Notes: generated by a model not told the origin, from the sequence alone. Shown: positions 10,436 through 21,881, numbered from the stretch's first letter. The stretch is DNA of 64,000 bases from Ignavibacteriales bacterium (GCA_016714125.1 JADJNX010000001.1:124001-188000); one strand, 5' to 3'. Translations and numbers: made by a program.

Positions 10436-11608
10436 CTAACAGGATTTAATAATTTCGATTGCCTGATCGAGTTCACCCGTTGTATTATAAAAATGATGTG
10501 AAAGGCGTACATACCCCTCCCTCAAAGAAGTGCTGATCTTCTCTTCTGTAAGTTTTTTATAAATCAGTTTTGATTTGGGCGACTTAAAACTAATGATACC
10601 TGAGAGGTTTGACAGTTTATACTTACCACAAACCGGTTTTATTCCTATTTGATGGAATTGTTCAATGGTATAAATGGTGTGTTCAATAATTCGGTTCTCA
10701 ATTTTGGATGGCCCATAAGATAACAACATATTAAGAGCACCAATCAAAGCATTCACCCCGATTATATTGATTGTACCGTTTTGAAGCGAATCTGCCGAGT
10801 TGTTGTGATCGAGGTTATAGTCAAGCAGAGATGAATGTGTCCCAAATGTTGACCAGTGATTGAATTTTAAGGTAATGTTGCGCTGGAGTTCGGGTGTTAT
10901 GTAAATGAAGGCGAGTCCCATCAGTCCTAATAACCATTTTTGAGTACCGCATGTGAGGAAGTCGATTTTACACTCCTCACAGTCAATATTAAGCGCACCG
11001 AGTGCCTGTGTAGCATCCACAGAAAAAATGATATTGTTTTGGGAAGTGTATTCGCCGATTGTTTTGAGTTCCGTTCTATATCCATTGATATAATGAAAAG
11101 CATTTACAGGTACGAGTTTAGTTCTTGATGTAATGGCAGCAATGATATTATTGGAACTTGCAACTGCCTTGGTCGAGTGAAGAAAATCGATCTCCACTCC
11201 CTGATCTCTAAGTTTGAGTAGCGGCAGAATATCAGACGGGAGTTCAATATGGTCGATGAGAATCCGATCACCCGCTTCCCAGGAAATCCCCTGTGCGAGA
11301 ATATTTAGGGCAGTTGCTGTTGCTTCAAAAAATGCAAATCTGTCAGGTTGAGCATTCAGGAGAATACCAAGTTTGGACTTCGCTTCCTGAGTATCTGCCG
11401 TCCACTGGTTCATATCGTCTATGCTCGTTTCGCTTCTTCTTTTAAGAAAAAGATTTGCATGGTCTATTACAGGTTGGGGCAGGGGTGAAAGTGCAGCGTG
11501 GTTGAGATAGATCTTCCCGAGTTTGAGATAAGGAAACTGTTCACGGATTTCTTCTATACTCATTGCTTGACTCTTTTGATTCTCTAATTTGAATAAAATT
11601 GTCACCAA
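10436..11608 (-). CDS. PLP-dependent class V aminotransferase-fold enzyme
   Basis: A 390-residue protein of the cysteine desulfurase / selenocysteine lyase-like fold. The N-terminal 'GKIYLNHAALSPLPQPV' is the usual substrate-loop start. 'FSVDATQALGAL' carries the Asp that contacts the pyridine nitrogen. 'TCGTQKWLLGLMGLAFIYI' carries the Schiff-base Lys. The short active-site Cys loop of true IscS/SufS desulfurases is not obvious, so kynureninase-like or isopenicillin-N-epimerase-like activity is equally possible. An internal ATG at 11563 (MSIEEIREQFPYL) fits family N termini better than the first ATG. It converges on the sigma operon and no pathway partner is adjacent. Confidence 0.85.
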   Translation of the reverse strand: MVTILFKLENQKSQAMSIEEIREQFPYLKLGKIYLNHAALSPLPQPVIDHANLFLKRRSETSIDDMNQWTADTQEAKSKLGILLNAQPDRFAFFEATATALNILAQGISWEAGDRILIDHIELPSDILPLLKLRDQGVEIDFLHSTKAVASSNNIIAAITSRTKLVPVNAFHYINGYRTELKTIGEYTSQNNIIFSVDATQALGALNIDCEECKIDFLTCGTQKWLLGLMGLAFIYITPELQRNITLKFNHWSTFGTHSSLLDYNLDHNNSADSLQNGTINIIGVNALIGALNMLLSYGPSKIENRIIEHTIYTIEQFHQIGIKPVCGKYKLSNLSGIISFKSPKSKLIYKKLTEEKISTSLREGYVRLSHHFYNTTGELDQAIEIIKSC

Positions 11609-11709
11609 AATTAATTTTTTATTTACTGAGAAACAAATTTTTAAGTTATATTCTCTAATAGCAAGTAACGGGAATTTTTTGTATTTTGGGTTTTTTTATT
11701 GGAGAATTT

Positions 11710-12096
11710 ATGGGACTGGAGTATTATTCCAAATTAAAGAATCTTGGTTACCTCTATTTATCTTTTGCTCACCTTGCTGACAGACAATTGAGCGGGTCGG
11801 AGACCGAAGAGATTAAGAAGATTTTGCTGGTCAGATCGGGACAAGAAGACCTGGTTGAGATCGAATCACTGATGGAAGATGTGACTTCCTGGTATAACAG
11901 ATCTGCAATTGACAGAATTCAAGTGATTTATTCGATTGCTGCAAAGTTAAATATGGAGCTCGATACTGAGGATGAGAAAAGAAGCATTCTTGACGATCTT
12001 TTAAGGGTTGCAAATGCAGATGAGGATGTTTCAGAAAATGAAGTGAACTTTATTAAATCTCTCGCAGAAGCATGGAATCTGGAGTTTAATTACTGA
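11710..12096 (+). CDS. TerB-like protein
   Basis: A 128-residue soluble all-helical protein. The C-terminal half, 'DDLLRVANADEDVSENEVNFIKSLAEAW', matches the acidic metal-binding-like segment of TerB / TerB-N domains. These domains occur in tellurite-resistance and membrane-associated stress complexes, but single-domain proteins like this one have no assigned role. I chose the ATG at 11710 because GGAG lies 5 nt upstream; an in-frame ATG at 11686 lies inside the A/T-rich leader. No other ter genes are nearby. Confidence 0.78.
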   Translation: MGLEYYSKLKNLGYLYLSFAHLADRQLSGSETEEIKKILLVRSGQEDLVEIESLMEDVTSWYNRSAIDRIQVIYSIAAKLNMELDTEDEKRSILDDLLRVANADEDVSENEVNFIKSLAEAWNLEFNY

Positions 12097-12131
12097 TTCA
12101 AAGTGTTTGTTTGATTTGAATTTTTGAAGTA

Positions 12132-12175
12132 TACCGGGGTGATCGAAAGTTATCAACTATTCGTATCACCCGGTA
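12132..12175. terminator. Hairpin between convergent terB-like and nitronate monooxygenase genes
   Basis: An inverted repeat (TACCGGGGTGAT arm from 12132, ATCACCCGGTA arm ending 12175, one bulged base) lies between two convergent stop codons. No long T run follows, so it may act mainly as a transcript-end structure. Confidence 0.5.
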
Positions 12176-12187
12176 GAAATTTAATAA

Positions 12188-13599
12188 TTAACTCAGCAGA
12201 TAATTAATCACATCTTTTGCATAATAAGTGTCGGCGTTGTGTTTCATCAGTATGGGGAGGAAACTGAGGTCATCACCTAGAGTTATTATAGGTGGTTCAA
12301 CTGAGTCACCAAATCCAGCAGTAGCAAGCAATCCATTACAAAGACATCCACGCCCTGCAAGTTCAACAGGGTTGCCCCCTTTTTTGGTAAACTTATCTTC
12401 AGGTTCAGCCGAGCAACGATAACCAATTCTGTCACCTTCTTTTTCATACGGGGTGACAAGCAATCCTTTGTTACAAACTCTCACTCTTTCGTTATAAACA
12501 GCGTTCTCTGCTATACTTCCTTCAAGTTCCGCCACTTTAAATGGGAAACCTGTTGGTGAAATTCTGGAATCGGTTCTTATGTTTACAGCACCATCATATC
12601 CGAGAGTTCTTAGTCTGGTTCTTAATTCAGGAACCATTCCCGATTCTTCAGCAAGAGCAAAGATTGAGCCGGCTTGAATTCCGGCTGCACCCACTGATTT
12701 TGCGTATCGCAGTTTCTCGGGTGTTGCATGGGAACCCCCAATCCAGAATGGAATACCCAGTTTTGAAATCTCGTCATAATCTATAACATCCTTAATTCCA
12801 TAGACGGGTGGGGCACCGGGTAGTGCACCGGATCAACTCTTCGGGGCGGTGCGTTATGTCCTCCGGCTGTTGGTTCCTCAACCACAAATCCATCAACACT
12901 GCCTTCAGGCGATTTTTTGAGGAAAAGGTTGGCAAGCAGATTTGATGATATTATCGGAAGAAATTTTGGCTTATTAAGGTCTTTTGGTATCTCACCAAAA
13001 AATTGTTCCGGACTAAAATTGATTGAACTGCTTCTGATGTTAGTACCTGAGACAGGGATTGAATAGGTACAGTCATTCCCAGCGACGATATCATTGATCA
13101 AATGCGGGATTTGAAGAGGAATACCTGCTCCCATGGTAATTATATCAACGCCTCCCATGATTGCACCATAAAGCGCATGAACATGAGGTAATGCAATCTT
13201 TTCAAGATAATTGATACTTATGGGATTATCGTGTCCCTCTTTTGCAAGTCTTACAACAGCAAAATTTGCACAAATAAGGAGCGCGATGAAAAGGTTTGAC
13301 GGGGTGAAACCGACATGTGGGATTCCTTTAAACGGTGTATTTTTTGGAATTCCACCCTTAACATAAAACTTGTTCATGATCTCTTTGACCATATCCTGAA
13401 AGGGAAATCCCGCAAGAACGCGTCTAAAATGTTCACCAGGATCACCCATCTGGAGGGATCTTACCATCACCCATTCAAGCGCAGTGCCGGAGATTGTCCC
13501 CTGCTGACCAAGTTTCGAAACCATCTTTGCGAGTTCAGGACTCGAGATGTTAACTCCCATTCCACCCTGAATAATCTCAGGAAGGGTTTTTATACTCAT
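12188..13599 (-). CDS. Nitronate monooxygenase-family FMN enzyme, interrupted by one frameshift
   Basis: This is a TIM-barrel FMN protein of the 2-nitropropane dioxygenase / nitronate monooxygenase family, in the longer (about 470-residue) subgroup related to PfaD-like proteins. The N-terminal segment shows 'PEIIQGGMGVNISSPELA' and 'PTAGGHNAPPRR', an FMN-phosphate and catalytic-loop region. The frame is lost near 12830, where one base is missing. It resumes as 'GALPGAPPVYGIKDV', then 'GIPFWIGGSHATPEKL', 'GAAGIQAGSIFALAEESG' and a Cys-rich C-terminal part ('GRGCLCNGLL'). The substrate is uncertain; members act on alkyl nitronates or, as FabK relatives, on enoyl thioesters. No lipid-synthesis genes adjoin it. 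Confidence 0.86.
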
Positions 13600-13839
13600 G
13601 TATTACATCTTTCTGACCTCGGAAAAACAAGTACTTTTACATCCGAGTCCGGTGCTTTGAGGCACCCGCTTTCATTAAAATTTCACAATTACAGTCGGAA
13701 CGGGATTCAAATAAAATACAGAACCATAATGACAAATTATGACATCTTTACCTATAAATCGAGGGCAAAATTCAGTTTATATAAAAAAAATTTAGGAAAA
13801 GTGGATTTTTAGCTTATGATCGCATAACAAAATTTCAAT

Positions 13840-14964
13840 TTATTTTCCGACCGCATCTTTGGCATCTTTGTTTCTTTGCTCAATCAACTCCCGGTGTTCA
13901 TCGGATTCGAGTCCTGTTGGGTGGCCCAAACTGTTTTTCATCTCAATATAAACTTCGTACTCTTCTTTAGTGATTTTATTTTGCCAGTTACCTGTGATAA
14001 TTCCCAATGTAATGAAGAAGAAAAATGATCCCAATACCAAAGGAGTTACATACTTTTTTTTCACTCTCCTCCCAGTAACCACTTGTTGTAAATATAGTGT
14101 ATCTCGTACCGGACAGGCATCTACACATTTCATACATGACGAACACTCATCAGATAACACATAATTTACTTTCTCCACTACAATGCGATTAGGACACGCT
14201 TTTGTGCAGAGACTGCACGAGGTGCATTTTTCTGCATCCCTTTTTATTTTTAACGGGCTTATAATTGACATTATTCCAAGTAATGCTCCATAAGGACAAA
14301 GATAACGACACCAAAAGTTTCGGATTACCACAGAAAGAATAAAAAGTACTGCGATTACAGTAAAAGCAAATTGTGAAATGTCTGCAAAAAAGTAATACAT
14401 CTTTACATCTGAGATGACATTATAAGGGCTGTCGAGGAAAGCTTTTAATGCTGCTGCGGACATTGACATAAAAATTGCATAAACGAAAAATGCCAGGAGG
14501 AGATATTTGATGCTTCTCAATGGATAATCAAGGAACTTTGGAATGCTGATTTTTCTTTTAAACAGTTTCATGGAAATTGCATCACCAAAATCCCCGATCG
14601 CTTCTGAGATGAAACCAACAGGACATATCCAACTGCAAAATGACTTTCCCAAAAGGAACGAAAGACTGACAATTCCCAGAAAAATAAAAAAGCCTGCGGG
14701 GTGTGCCTGGTGAAGGTCACCGGTAATTGCAAAATAATAAACACTCATCATTGAGCTGATCGGAAGAAAACCCTCCACTCCCGGTGGTCTTGAAAAACTT
14801 CCTTCGAGTCCGCCGGTTTCAAAAAATCTTAAAAAATAATAAAATTCTATTCCGATCCATATACACAGAATTGTAAATGCTATCTGTACCCAAAACCGTG
14901 AGGATTGAAGTTTTCCTTCTCTCTCTTTTTTCACAGGTTTATTTATTTTTTCAGTTGTCGTCAT
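13840..14964 (-). CDS. Membrane-bound 4Fe-4S polyferredoxin (NapH/NosR C-terminal type)
   Basis: A 374-residue integral membrane protein with about five or six transmembrane helices. Two 'CxxxCP' motifs face the membrane boundary ('CSWICPVG' and 'CRYLCPYG'), the hallmark of NapH/NosR/RdxA-like quinol-electron shuttles. A double ferredoxin domain follows ('CTSCSLCTKACPNRI' and 'CSSCMKCVDACPVRD'), predicted to bind two [4Fe-4S] clusters. A final transmembrane helix and a charged tail end the protein. It probably carries electrons from the quinone pool to an extracytoplasmic or cytoplasmic acceptor. No nitrate, nitrous oxide or cytochrome oxidase genes lie alongside, so the partner is unknown. 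Confidence 0.87.
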   Translation of the reverse strand: MTTTEKINKPVKKEREGKLQSSRFWVQIAFTILCIWIGIEFYYFLRFFETGGLEGSFSRPPGVEGFLPISSMMSVYYFAITGDLHQAHPAGFFIFLGIVSLSFLLGKSFCSWICPVGFISEAIGDFGDAISMKLFKRKISIPKFLDYPLRSIKYLLLAFFVYAIFMSMSAAALKAFLDSPYNVISDVKMYYFFADISQFAFTVIAVLFILSVVIRNFWCRYLCPYGALLGIMSIISPLKIKRDAEKCTSCSLCTKACPNRIVVEKVNYVLSDECSSCMKCVDACPVRDTLYLQQVVTGRRVKKKYVTPLVLGSFFFFITLGIITGNWQNKITKEEYEVYIEMKNSLGHPTGLESDEHRELIEQRNKDAKDAVGK

Positions 14965-15221
14965 CTTTGTTTTCCAAATCAGATTAAATTGTCTGATTAA
15001 AATTAATACTTTTTCCGAAACGAAAAAGAGAAAAATAAAAATCTTTTACGAATGTAAACTTTCTCATTTAAATACAATTATTATCATAATGAGACACTCA
15101 CTCAAAAAAAAACGAAATAGTGATTAAGATAATAGCGTTATTCGCAACAATATTCCCGGCATGATATTTGCGGTATAAGCCCATTAGAGTGATTTTTTAA
15201 TCAAATGAAAGTAAATTTAAA

Positions 15222-18200
15222 ATGCTCAAGACAACACGCTTTTACAGCTTTTGTTTTCTGATTCTAATTACAATTCTTCTTCCTGCTCAGTTATTGGCTC
15301 AGAATTCAATTTTCACAAACCAGGTTCCGGTTTCCTCGGGCAACGACAGCGACTATGAGCTGGGAACCAAATTTACCGCTTCCCAGGCTATTCTGGTTAA
15401 GTCGATCCGCTTCTATAAGCTGGCGGGCGAAACCGGAGTGCACACAGGAAAATTGTGGTCATCAACCGGTACTCTTCTGGGTTCAGTAGTTTTTACCGGT
15501 GAAACTGCTTCAGGTTGGCAGGTTCAAGATCTCACATCCCCGGTAATGATTGCTGCGGGAACTGTATATGTAGTTTCAGTGAACGCAAACACCGAATACC
15601 CTATTACCCAAAATGGTTTACAATCAGTTGTTACCAACGGTATTTTAAGTAGTGTTGCAGATGGAAACAACGGAGTTTTTAATGATACTCCTGGTTCTTT
15701 TCCAACACAATCCTACAACAATTCAAACTATTTTGTTGATCTTGTAACCGCTCCTCTTCCCGGAACAATTTTTACTACTCAATTACCTCAGAATTCATTT
15801 AATGACGGTCCCTACGAAATGGGTACCAAATTTACCGTTTCTGAAGTTGCACATGTAAAATCAATCAGATATTACAAGGTGCCCGGTGAATCTGGCGTTC
15901 ATACAGGTAGATTATGGGATGCTTCCGGTTATCAGATAGCTTCTGTTACTTTTACCAATGAAACAGCATCAGGATGGCAAGTAGCCTTACTTCCAAATAC
16001 TATTGAAATTTATCCTGAAAATGTCTACGTAGTTACCGTGAATTCTAATGTTGAATATGGTGCCACCCCCGGTGGACTTGCCTCAGTAATCACAAATGGA
16101 ATTATTTCATCTGTTGCAGATGGAAACAATGGTGTTTTTGGAACTCCAGGATCATTTCCTACCAGTTCATTTAACAATGGAAATTACTTCAGAGATGTTG
16201 AAGTTGAAGAAGTCTTAAATCCTTTTTTACCACCTGTTGAACTTTCATGGCCAATTGGCGGAGCGTTGATTTATTCAACCACCGGTCAGTTTTCATGGTA
16301 TCTCCCTTGGGGAATGGGCATTGGATTCCATTTTGACCTCCTTCTCTCCACTGATCCTGCAATGACAACTTACACAGTTTATAACCCCGGATCAAACAAC
16401 CAGTTTTCTGTTACGGGATTAACACCTGGTGAAACTTATTATTGGAGAGTCAGAGTTCGTAATGTACTTGGATGGGTTTACAACTCTTCAGCTATTCAAA
16501 GTTTTGCAACTCAGGGACCCGCTCCCGCTCCCGTTCCTGTGCTCTCATGGCCAATCGGAAATCCAACTGTTTATACTCTTGCTCCTAAACTTTTCTGGTA
16601 TCACAATGATGCAGCGTATGGACTAACCTACGAAGTTGAGGTGGTTGCAGGTGAGCCTTCAGCACTTACAGGAGTTGCTAATTATCCAAATGTCACCAAC
16701 AAGTTTTTGCAATTAGCCGGACTTCTTAGCGGTACAAAATACAGTTGGAGTGTGAGATCCATTTCCGGAACCGGCAATTCTGCCTGGTCTGCTCCACAAT
16801 CATTTACAACCCATACAGTTGCAAATGTAGATGCAGTAGTTTACGTGACAAATCCAACTCTCTATTGGTACCTTGGTGCTGATGGAACAGGACTTACCTA
16901 CGAAGTTGAATTAGTGCAGGGTGCACTTACTGCCTTTACAGGAACACCAAATTATCCTAACATCACATTCCTCTCACAAGCTTTGAGTGGTCTGGTAAAT
17001 GGTGAAGTTTATAAATGGAAAGTCCGTTCAAAAAGAGGATTGGAATATTCAGGCTGGAGCATGGAAGCTAAATTTTCGACATTTCCGTATGTTGTAAATA
17101 GACCTTTACTTGTGCCGACTCCAACGTGGCCTCTTGGTGGTGCACTTGTATATGCAAGCACAACCGAATTAAGATGGTGGCTTGGAGTTTCTACAACAGG
17201 TTACACTTATGACATAGAATTAAGAGCAGGTGCACTTACAGGTACACCAACTGCAATTGATTTAACAGGAAACTCATTTTTGATTTTATCCCTTGCTTCA
17301 TCCACTAACTACCAGTGGGCAATCAGAGCTAAGAAAAATGGTCAGTACTCAGCATGGTCTTCCCCGGCTTTGTTCACAACAACGGGTTCAACACCAACTG
17401 CAACAAAACCGATAGCTTCATGGCCAATTGGTGGAACAACTGTCTACACCACAAATCAACAGTTATCCTGGTATCTAAATTCTGCTTCCGCAGGTTTAAC
17501 CTATAATCTTAAAGTTTCAACGAACCCGGGAATGAGTGGAGCAAATGTTTACTCCAATCTTTCAACGAGCTATTACGCTCTCACAGGTTTGCAGTTGGGT
17601 ACTACCTACTACTGGCAAGTACAATCGACTAACGGTTCTGTAACCTCTGACTTCTCAGATGTAGCATCATTTGTAACATGGTCAGGTGTTTGGGCTGTAA
17701 TGCCTGTGGTTGGAAGTCCTGTTGATGGAATTCAATTAAATACCAACGCTCCTGTTCTATCATGGTTCCTGCCAACTAATGGCAACATTGCTTCCTATGA
17801 AGTGCAGTATGCTGACAATCCTGATTTTAACAATGCGGTTACACAGTCGGTTTCTTCAACCCACTATACTATCGCTTCAGGTCTTGAGAATTCAACCTAC
17901 TTCTGGAGAGTTAGATCATTTAATGAAACAGGTGATGCTTCACAGTTCTCGAACGCAGCATCTTTTGTTCCTGCTTCACCAACTTCAGTTGAAGATCAGA
18001 CGATTCCTAATGACTTTGTAGTTTCACAAAACTATCCAAATCCTTTTAACCCGAGCACAGTGATTCGTATTCAGTTACCTGTTGACGGTTTTGTAAAGGC
18101 AATAGTTTAAGATGTACTTGGTCGTGAAGTTGCAACTCTGCTTAACGGAGAGATGACTGCCGGTTCACATTCACTTTCTTTTAATGCTAACGGTATGCCT

Positions 18201-18272
18201 TCCGGTCTCTATTTCCTTAGAGTTATTTCCGGAAATTTCTCATCAACCATTAAAATGATGTTGAACAAATAA
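15222..18272 (+). CDS. Secreted DUF4082 / fibronectin-like repeat protein with type IX sorting domain, in-frame stop
   Basis: A large cell-surface or secreted protein (1016 residues if read through). The signal peptide is 'MLKTTRFYSFCFLILITILL' plus 'PAQLLAQ'. Two tandem DUF4082 domains follow ('NSIFTNQVPVSSGNDSDYEL' and 'GTIFTTQLPQNSFNDGPYEM' starts, about residues 27-330). Then come about six fibronectin-III-like repeats that begin 'SWPIGG..VY' and contain 'WYL'. The type IX C-terminal domain starts at 'QNYPNPFNPSTVIRIQLP'. A TAA at 18108-18110 replaces the conserved Tyr of 'VYDVLGREVATL', after which the domain continues perfectly to 18272. This is a substitution, not an indel. Such proteins are often adhesins or accessory modules of polysaccharide-degrading enzymes. 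Confidence 0.87.
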
Positions 18273-18307
18273 TTTATATGTAGTTAAAAAACTATTATAA
18301 ATCGCAG

Positions 18308-18338
18308 AACCCACAGAGTGTTATTCTCTGTGGGTTTT
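18308..18338 (+). terminator. Intrinsic terminator between two type IX cargo genes
   Basis: An 11-bp stem (AACCCACAGAG at 18308-18318, CTCTGTGGGTT at 18326-18336) is followed by TTTTGTGGTTTT. It separates the DUF4082 protein gene from the next secreted protein gene, so the two are probably transcribed independently. Confidence 0.8.
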
Positions 18339-18403
18339 GTGGTTTTAAAGTGAGTTTTTACTATGTTGCTATTTCTCAAAATAAAAAATGATTGGCAACA
18401 GTT

Positions 18404-21099
18404 GTGAAAAAGCTCCTGCTCTCTCTCCTTTTAATCACATCTTACTCTTCCTTGAATTCGCAAGGTACTGTCTATATCGTACTTGGATCGGATACTGCGA
18501 TATGGGAGTCAATGAGTACAAGCCGATATAATTGTACATATAATATCAGTCTTTTCTCCGACGCTACGATGAATGCTGCCAAAGTGATGGACCCTCAATT
18601 CAGATCAAGATTAACCGATTCTTTTGGAACTCCTGTAAAAATCACATGGTGGATGATGGCAGGAAACATCTTCCGGTTTGCGACAAATAACAACGTTCCC
18701 CTCGCAAATACCATGACTCTTTGGTTGATGAAAAAATACTACCAAAACAGAATCACCCAATTTGGGGATGAACTTTCGCTTCACTACCACACTTTTGGAT
18801 GGACTGATTATGACATGGATGGTGTTTACTGGTGGAATCAGACCAAAACATTTATGGAGTGTAAAGACGATTTTGATGTAACTCTTGCACAGTTTCTCAT
18901 TGAAGAGAACACATTCCCTGTATCTTTCAGAAGTGGCTGGCATGCTATGGATAATAACTGGCAGAACTACCTCGATAAACTTTTACCCTACAGTCTGCAT
19001 AACGATTCTCCGGCGAAGAGGACTGATTTGACAGAGCCTCTTGACAATACCTATGACTGGTCACTCGCCTCTCCCGAGTTTGTCCCTTTCCATCCTTCAT
19101 CGAGCAATTACCAATTGGCCGGAGACCTTAAAGGCTGGAATGTTCGGTCAGAATCGATGGGTGGCATTTCTCAAACATTATTAAATTCAACTTTTGCCAA
19201 AGCAAGTCAAGGAACTGTCCAACTCGCCTGCATTTGGTCACATCTTCCGGATGTTGCATTTCCACAACAGATTCAGCGGGTTGATTCACTTTTACACAAA
19301 GCCGCTCTTCTCTATCCAAATGTAAAATTTAAATATTGCACTGCAATTGAAGCTTACCAACTTTGGAGAAAAGGAAACGATACAATAAAACCTGGAATCA
19401 GTTTTTCGGCAATTCCAACAGGTGACCGTACAAAATTTACAGTAACTTCAAATGAAATAATTTTTCAAGCCCAACCTTTCATTGCGGTAAAGGATATCTA
19501 CAATCGCTATTTTATTGCGGAATGTGTCTCCACCGGGAACAACAGTTGGGAAACCACACAATCATTTTTAACATCCGAATTGGGCAAGGCAGCAGTTGCC
19601 TTTACCGACACGATGGGAAATCAATCAATTTCATCTATAAAATTTCTTCCTGATGACAAATTTTTTGATAACCACGATAACGAGTATGCTGAGATTTCAG
19701 GCAACTGGACCACTTCTTCCTCTGCAGCCTGGGGAACAGACTCAAGGGTAACCTCCCTCAATCCCGGTGATTCTGCAAAAGTAAGATGGAATTTTTATCC
19801 TGAAAAAGCGGGATGGCATTCTGCATATATTCAATTTCCTGATATCCCGAATCAACTTGACTCCCTGCAAATTAGGATCTTTAAAAACGGATTTCCCTTT
19901 AAAGATTTGAACTATCCGAATAATACAGAGCGAAAAAAATGGTCCCATGTTGTTAGTACGGAGCTGGAATTGGGATCGGTTTATACTTTTGAACTAACCG
20001 GCAAAAACGGGTCAACCTCAGCGAAAACCACGAGTGCAGATGTAATGAAGTTCTCAACTTATGTCCGTGACAAGCAGTTGGTTTGTGGCCTTAATATTCT
20101 TGACATGGAAGAACATAATATCGAAGATACTCTTTTCCTCAGTATCCCAATTTCCAACGGAGGAGTCAATAACCTCACAATTCTCTCTGCCGGATCGGTT
20201 GATGGTAATCTGTCATCTTTGGGGAATTATCCGGTTACAGTAAGCGGAATGAGTTCAACTCACTTGTCGCTCATATTTGTCCCTACTGAACTTGGTCAAT
20301 TTACCGATACTGTGGTTATCGCAAGTAATGATCCTGTCTCCGCTCTTCTCAAGATACCCTTTTCAGTAACTGTTATCCCCTACTTTGAAGTGGTGGACAA
20401 CGATGACTCCACTGGTTATTCGGAGATTGGAACATGGAATAAAAGTGTTGCTCAAGCGTATGGAAACTCAAGCAGGTATGCCAACCTCACAGGCTCCGGT
20501 GTAATTCCTGAAGCAAAATTTCAGACGACACTTAACAAAACAGGGATTTTTGATCTGTACTTCATTGTTCCAACCACTGTAAATGCAGCTGACAGAGCCC
20601 TCTACAAAGTGAAAGCCGGTGGGAACATTATCGACTCCCTCATCATCGACCAAAATACAGGGAGTGGACTTTGGAAAAAAGTTGGAAGATATAATTTTAC
20701 TGAAGGAGAAACGGTTTCTTTGGAAGTGTTCGATTCCCGGACAGGAACCTCAGGCAGAGTTCTAAGAGCTGATGCCGTAAAATGGGCAGTAGCGGATCCA
20801 TCCGGTATTGATAGTGATGGTAATATCGATTTACCCGGGAGTTTTGTTTTGTTTCAAAATTATCCAAATCCCTTTAATCCAAGGACAGTAATCCGTTTCC
20901 AACTGCCTGTAAGTGGATTTGTAAATGGAGTGGTTTATGATTTACTGGGTCGCAAAGTTGCTGTTTTGGTAAATGGACCGATGGCGGCCGGTGAACATAC
21001 TGTTTCGCTGGACGCAACCGGACTCCCTCCGGAGTCTATTTATTTAGATTGGAATCGAGTGAATATTCAAGTGTGATAAAAATGATTCTGAATAAATAA
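18404..21099 (+). CDS. Secreted deacetylase-like protein with golvesin-type domains and type IX sorting domain, C-terminal frameshift
   Basis: I place the start at GTG 18404 (VKKLLLSLLLITSYSSLNSQ), which gives a clean signal peptide; an in-frame TTG lies at 18392. Residues about 25-320 resemble a polysaccharide deacetylase / GH57-like barrel ('WWMMAGNIFRFATNN', 'LSLHYHTFGWTDYD', 'FRSGWHAMDNNWQNYLD'), with His-rich stretches that could bind metal; this assignment is tentative. Two golvesin-like beta domains follow ('DNHDNEYAEISGNWTTSSSA' and 'DNDDSTGYSEIGTW' starts) around a choice-of-anchor-like Ig domain. The type IX domain begins 'QNYPNPFNPRTVIRFQLP'. A missing base near 21035 shifts the final 20 residues; the other frame reads 'SGVYLFRLESSEYSSVIKMI' and ends at 21099. 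Confidence 0.8.
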
Positions 21100-21182
21100 T
21101 TGCAATTCCCCTGTTTAAATTGAGTTTTGTTTCATGAATTTTTGGTTCAGAATGTCGGTTATTTCGAAATTGAGGTTTTTTG

Positions 21183-21881
21183 ATGTTTAGTTTAAGTCCA
21201 ATCGGGTTTGTTGAATCTCATCTCAAGGAAAGGTACGAGGCTCCACATCAAGGTGTTTTTGGTGGAGATACCAACTCCGTAATCAGATTGGAAAGGAACA
21301 GGAATTATGAGCAGGCTCTAAAAGACCTTGAGGGGTTTGATAGGATCTGGGTAATCTATCTCTTTCATCTTAATGACTCCTGGAAGCCTCTGGTGACTCC
21401 ACCACGGAACGATAGTAAGAAGGTTGGAGTGTTTGCCTCCAGGTCACCACACAGACCAAATGGAATAGGATTAAGTTGTGTAACTCTTGACAGAATAGAC
21501 GGACTTAACATTTATATATCAAATTCCGATATCCTTGACGGAAGTCCGGTCCTCGATATTAAACCTTATCTCCCCTGGTCAGATTCCTTCCCGGAGTCAA
21601 AAACAGGATGGGCAAAAACAGGAGATAGAATTGTTTATAAAGTGGAGTTTTCTGCAGATGCTTTATCTATATGCAACAGGATTTTTGAGGAGGATGGAGT
21701 GAATTTAGCGGGTTATGCGAGGGTTCAACTCGCCTTCGACCCATCTGATACATCCAGAAAGAGAGTTGATCCGGTTTCAGCCAATGAATTTGGATTAACT
21801 TACAGAAATTGGCAAATCATCTATACGATTGATGAATCAAAATCAAGTGTAATGATCACCAATATCATTATTCGCGGTTAG
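21183..21881 (+). CDS. trmO: tRNA (adenine37-N6)-methyltransferase TrmO
   Basis: It belongs to the TsaA/TrmO family (YaeB in E. coli), which adds the N6-methyl group to threonylcarbamoyl-A37 of tRNAs using SAM. Visible signatures: 'PIGFVESHLKERYEAPHQG' (strand and SAM-pocket start), 'LEGFDRIWVIYLFHLN', 'VFASRSPHRPNGIGLSCV' (the invariant RSPxRPNxIG motif) and 'DGSPVLDIKPYLPW'. A C-terminal extension of about 70 residues matches longer bacterial members. ATG 21183 is preferred over the TTG at 21180; GAGG lies about 7 nt upstream. The 3' end overlaps the convergent GNAT gene by 14 bp. Confidence 0.93.
   Translation: MFSLSPIGFVESHLKERYEAPHQGVFGGDTNSVIRLERNRNYEQALKDLEGFDRIWVIYLFHLNDSWKPLVTPPRNDSKKVGVFASRSPHRPNGIGLSCVTLDRIDGLNIYISNSDILDGSPVLDIKPYLPWSDSFPESKTGWAKTGDRIVYKVEFSADALSICNRIFEEDGVNLAGYARVQLAFDPSDTSRKRVDPVSANEFGLTYRNWQIIYTIDESKSSVMITNIIIRG

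Noticed and set aside
11686..12096. A tellurite-resistance operon around the TerB-like gene
   Set aside because: No terC, terD or terZ-like genes are near, and single TerB domains occur in many contexts.
13640..13672. Small hairpin (GGTGC/GCACC) upstream of the nitronate monooxygenase gene as a riboswitch
   Set aside because: The stem is only 5 bp and no conserved aptamer core is visible.
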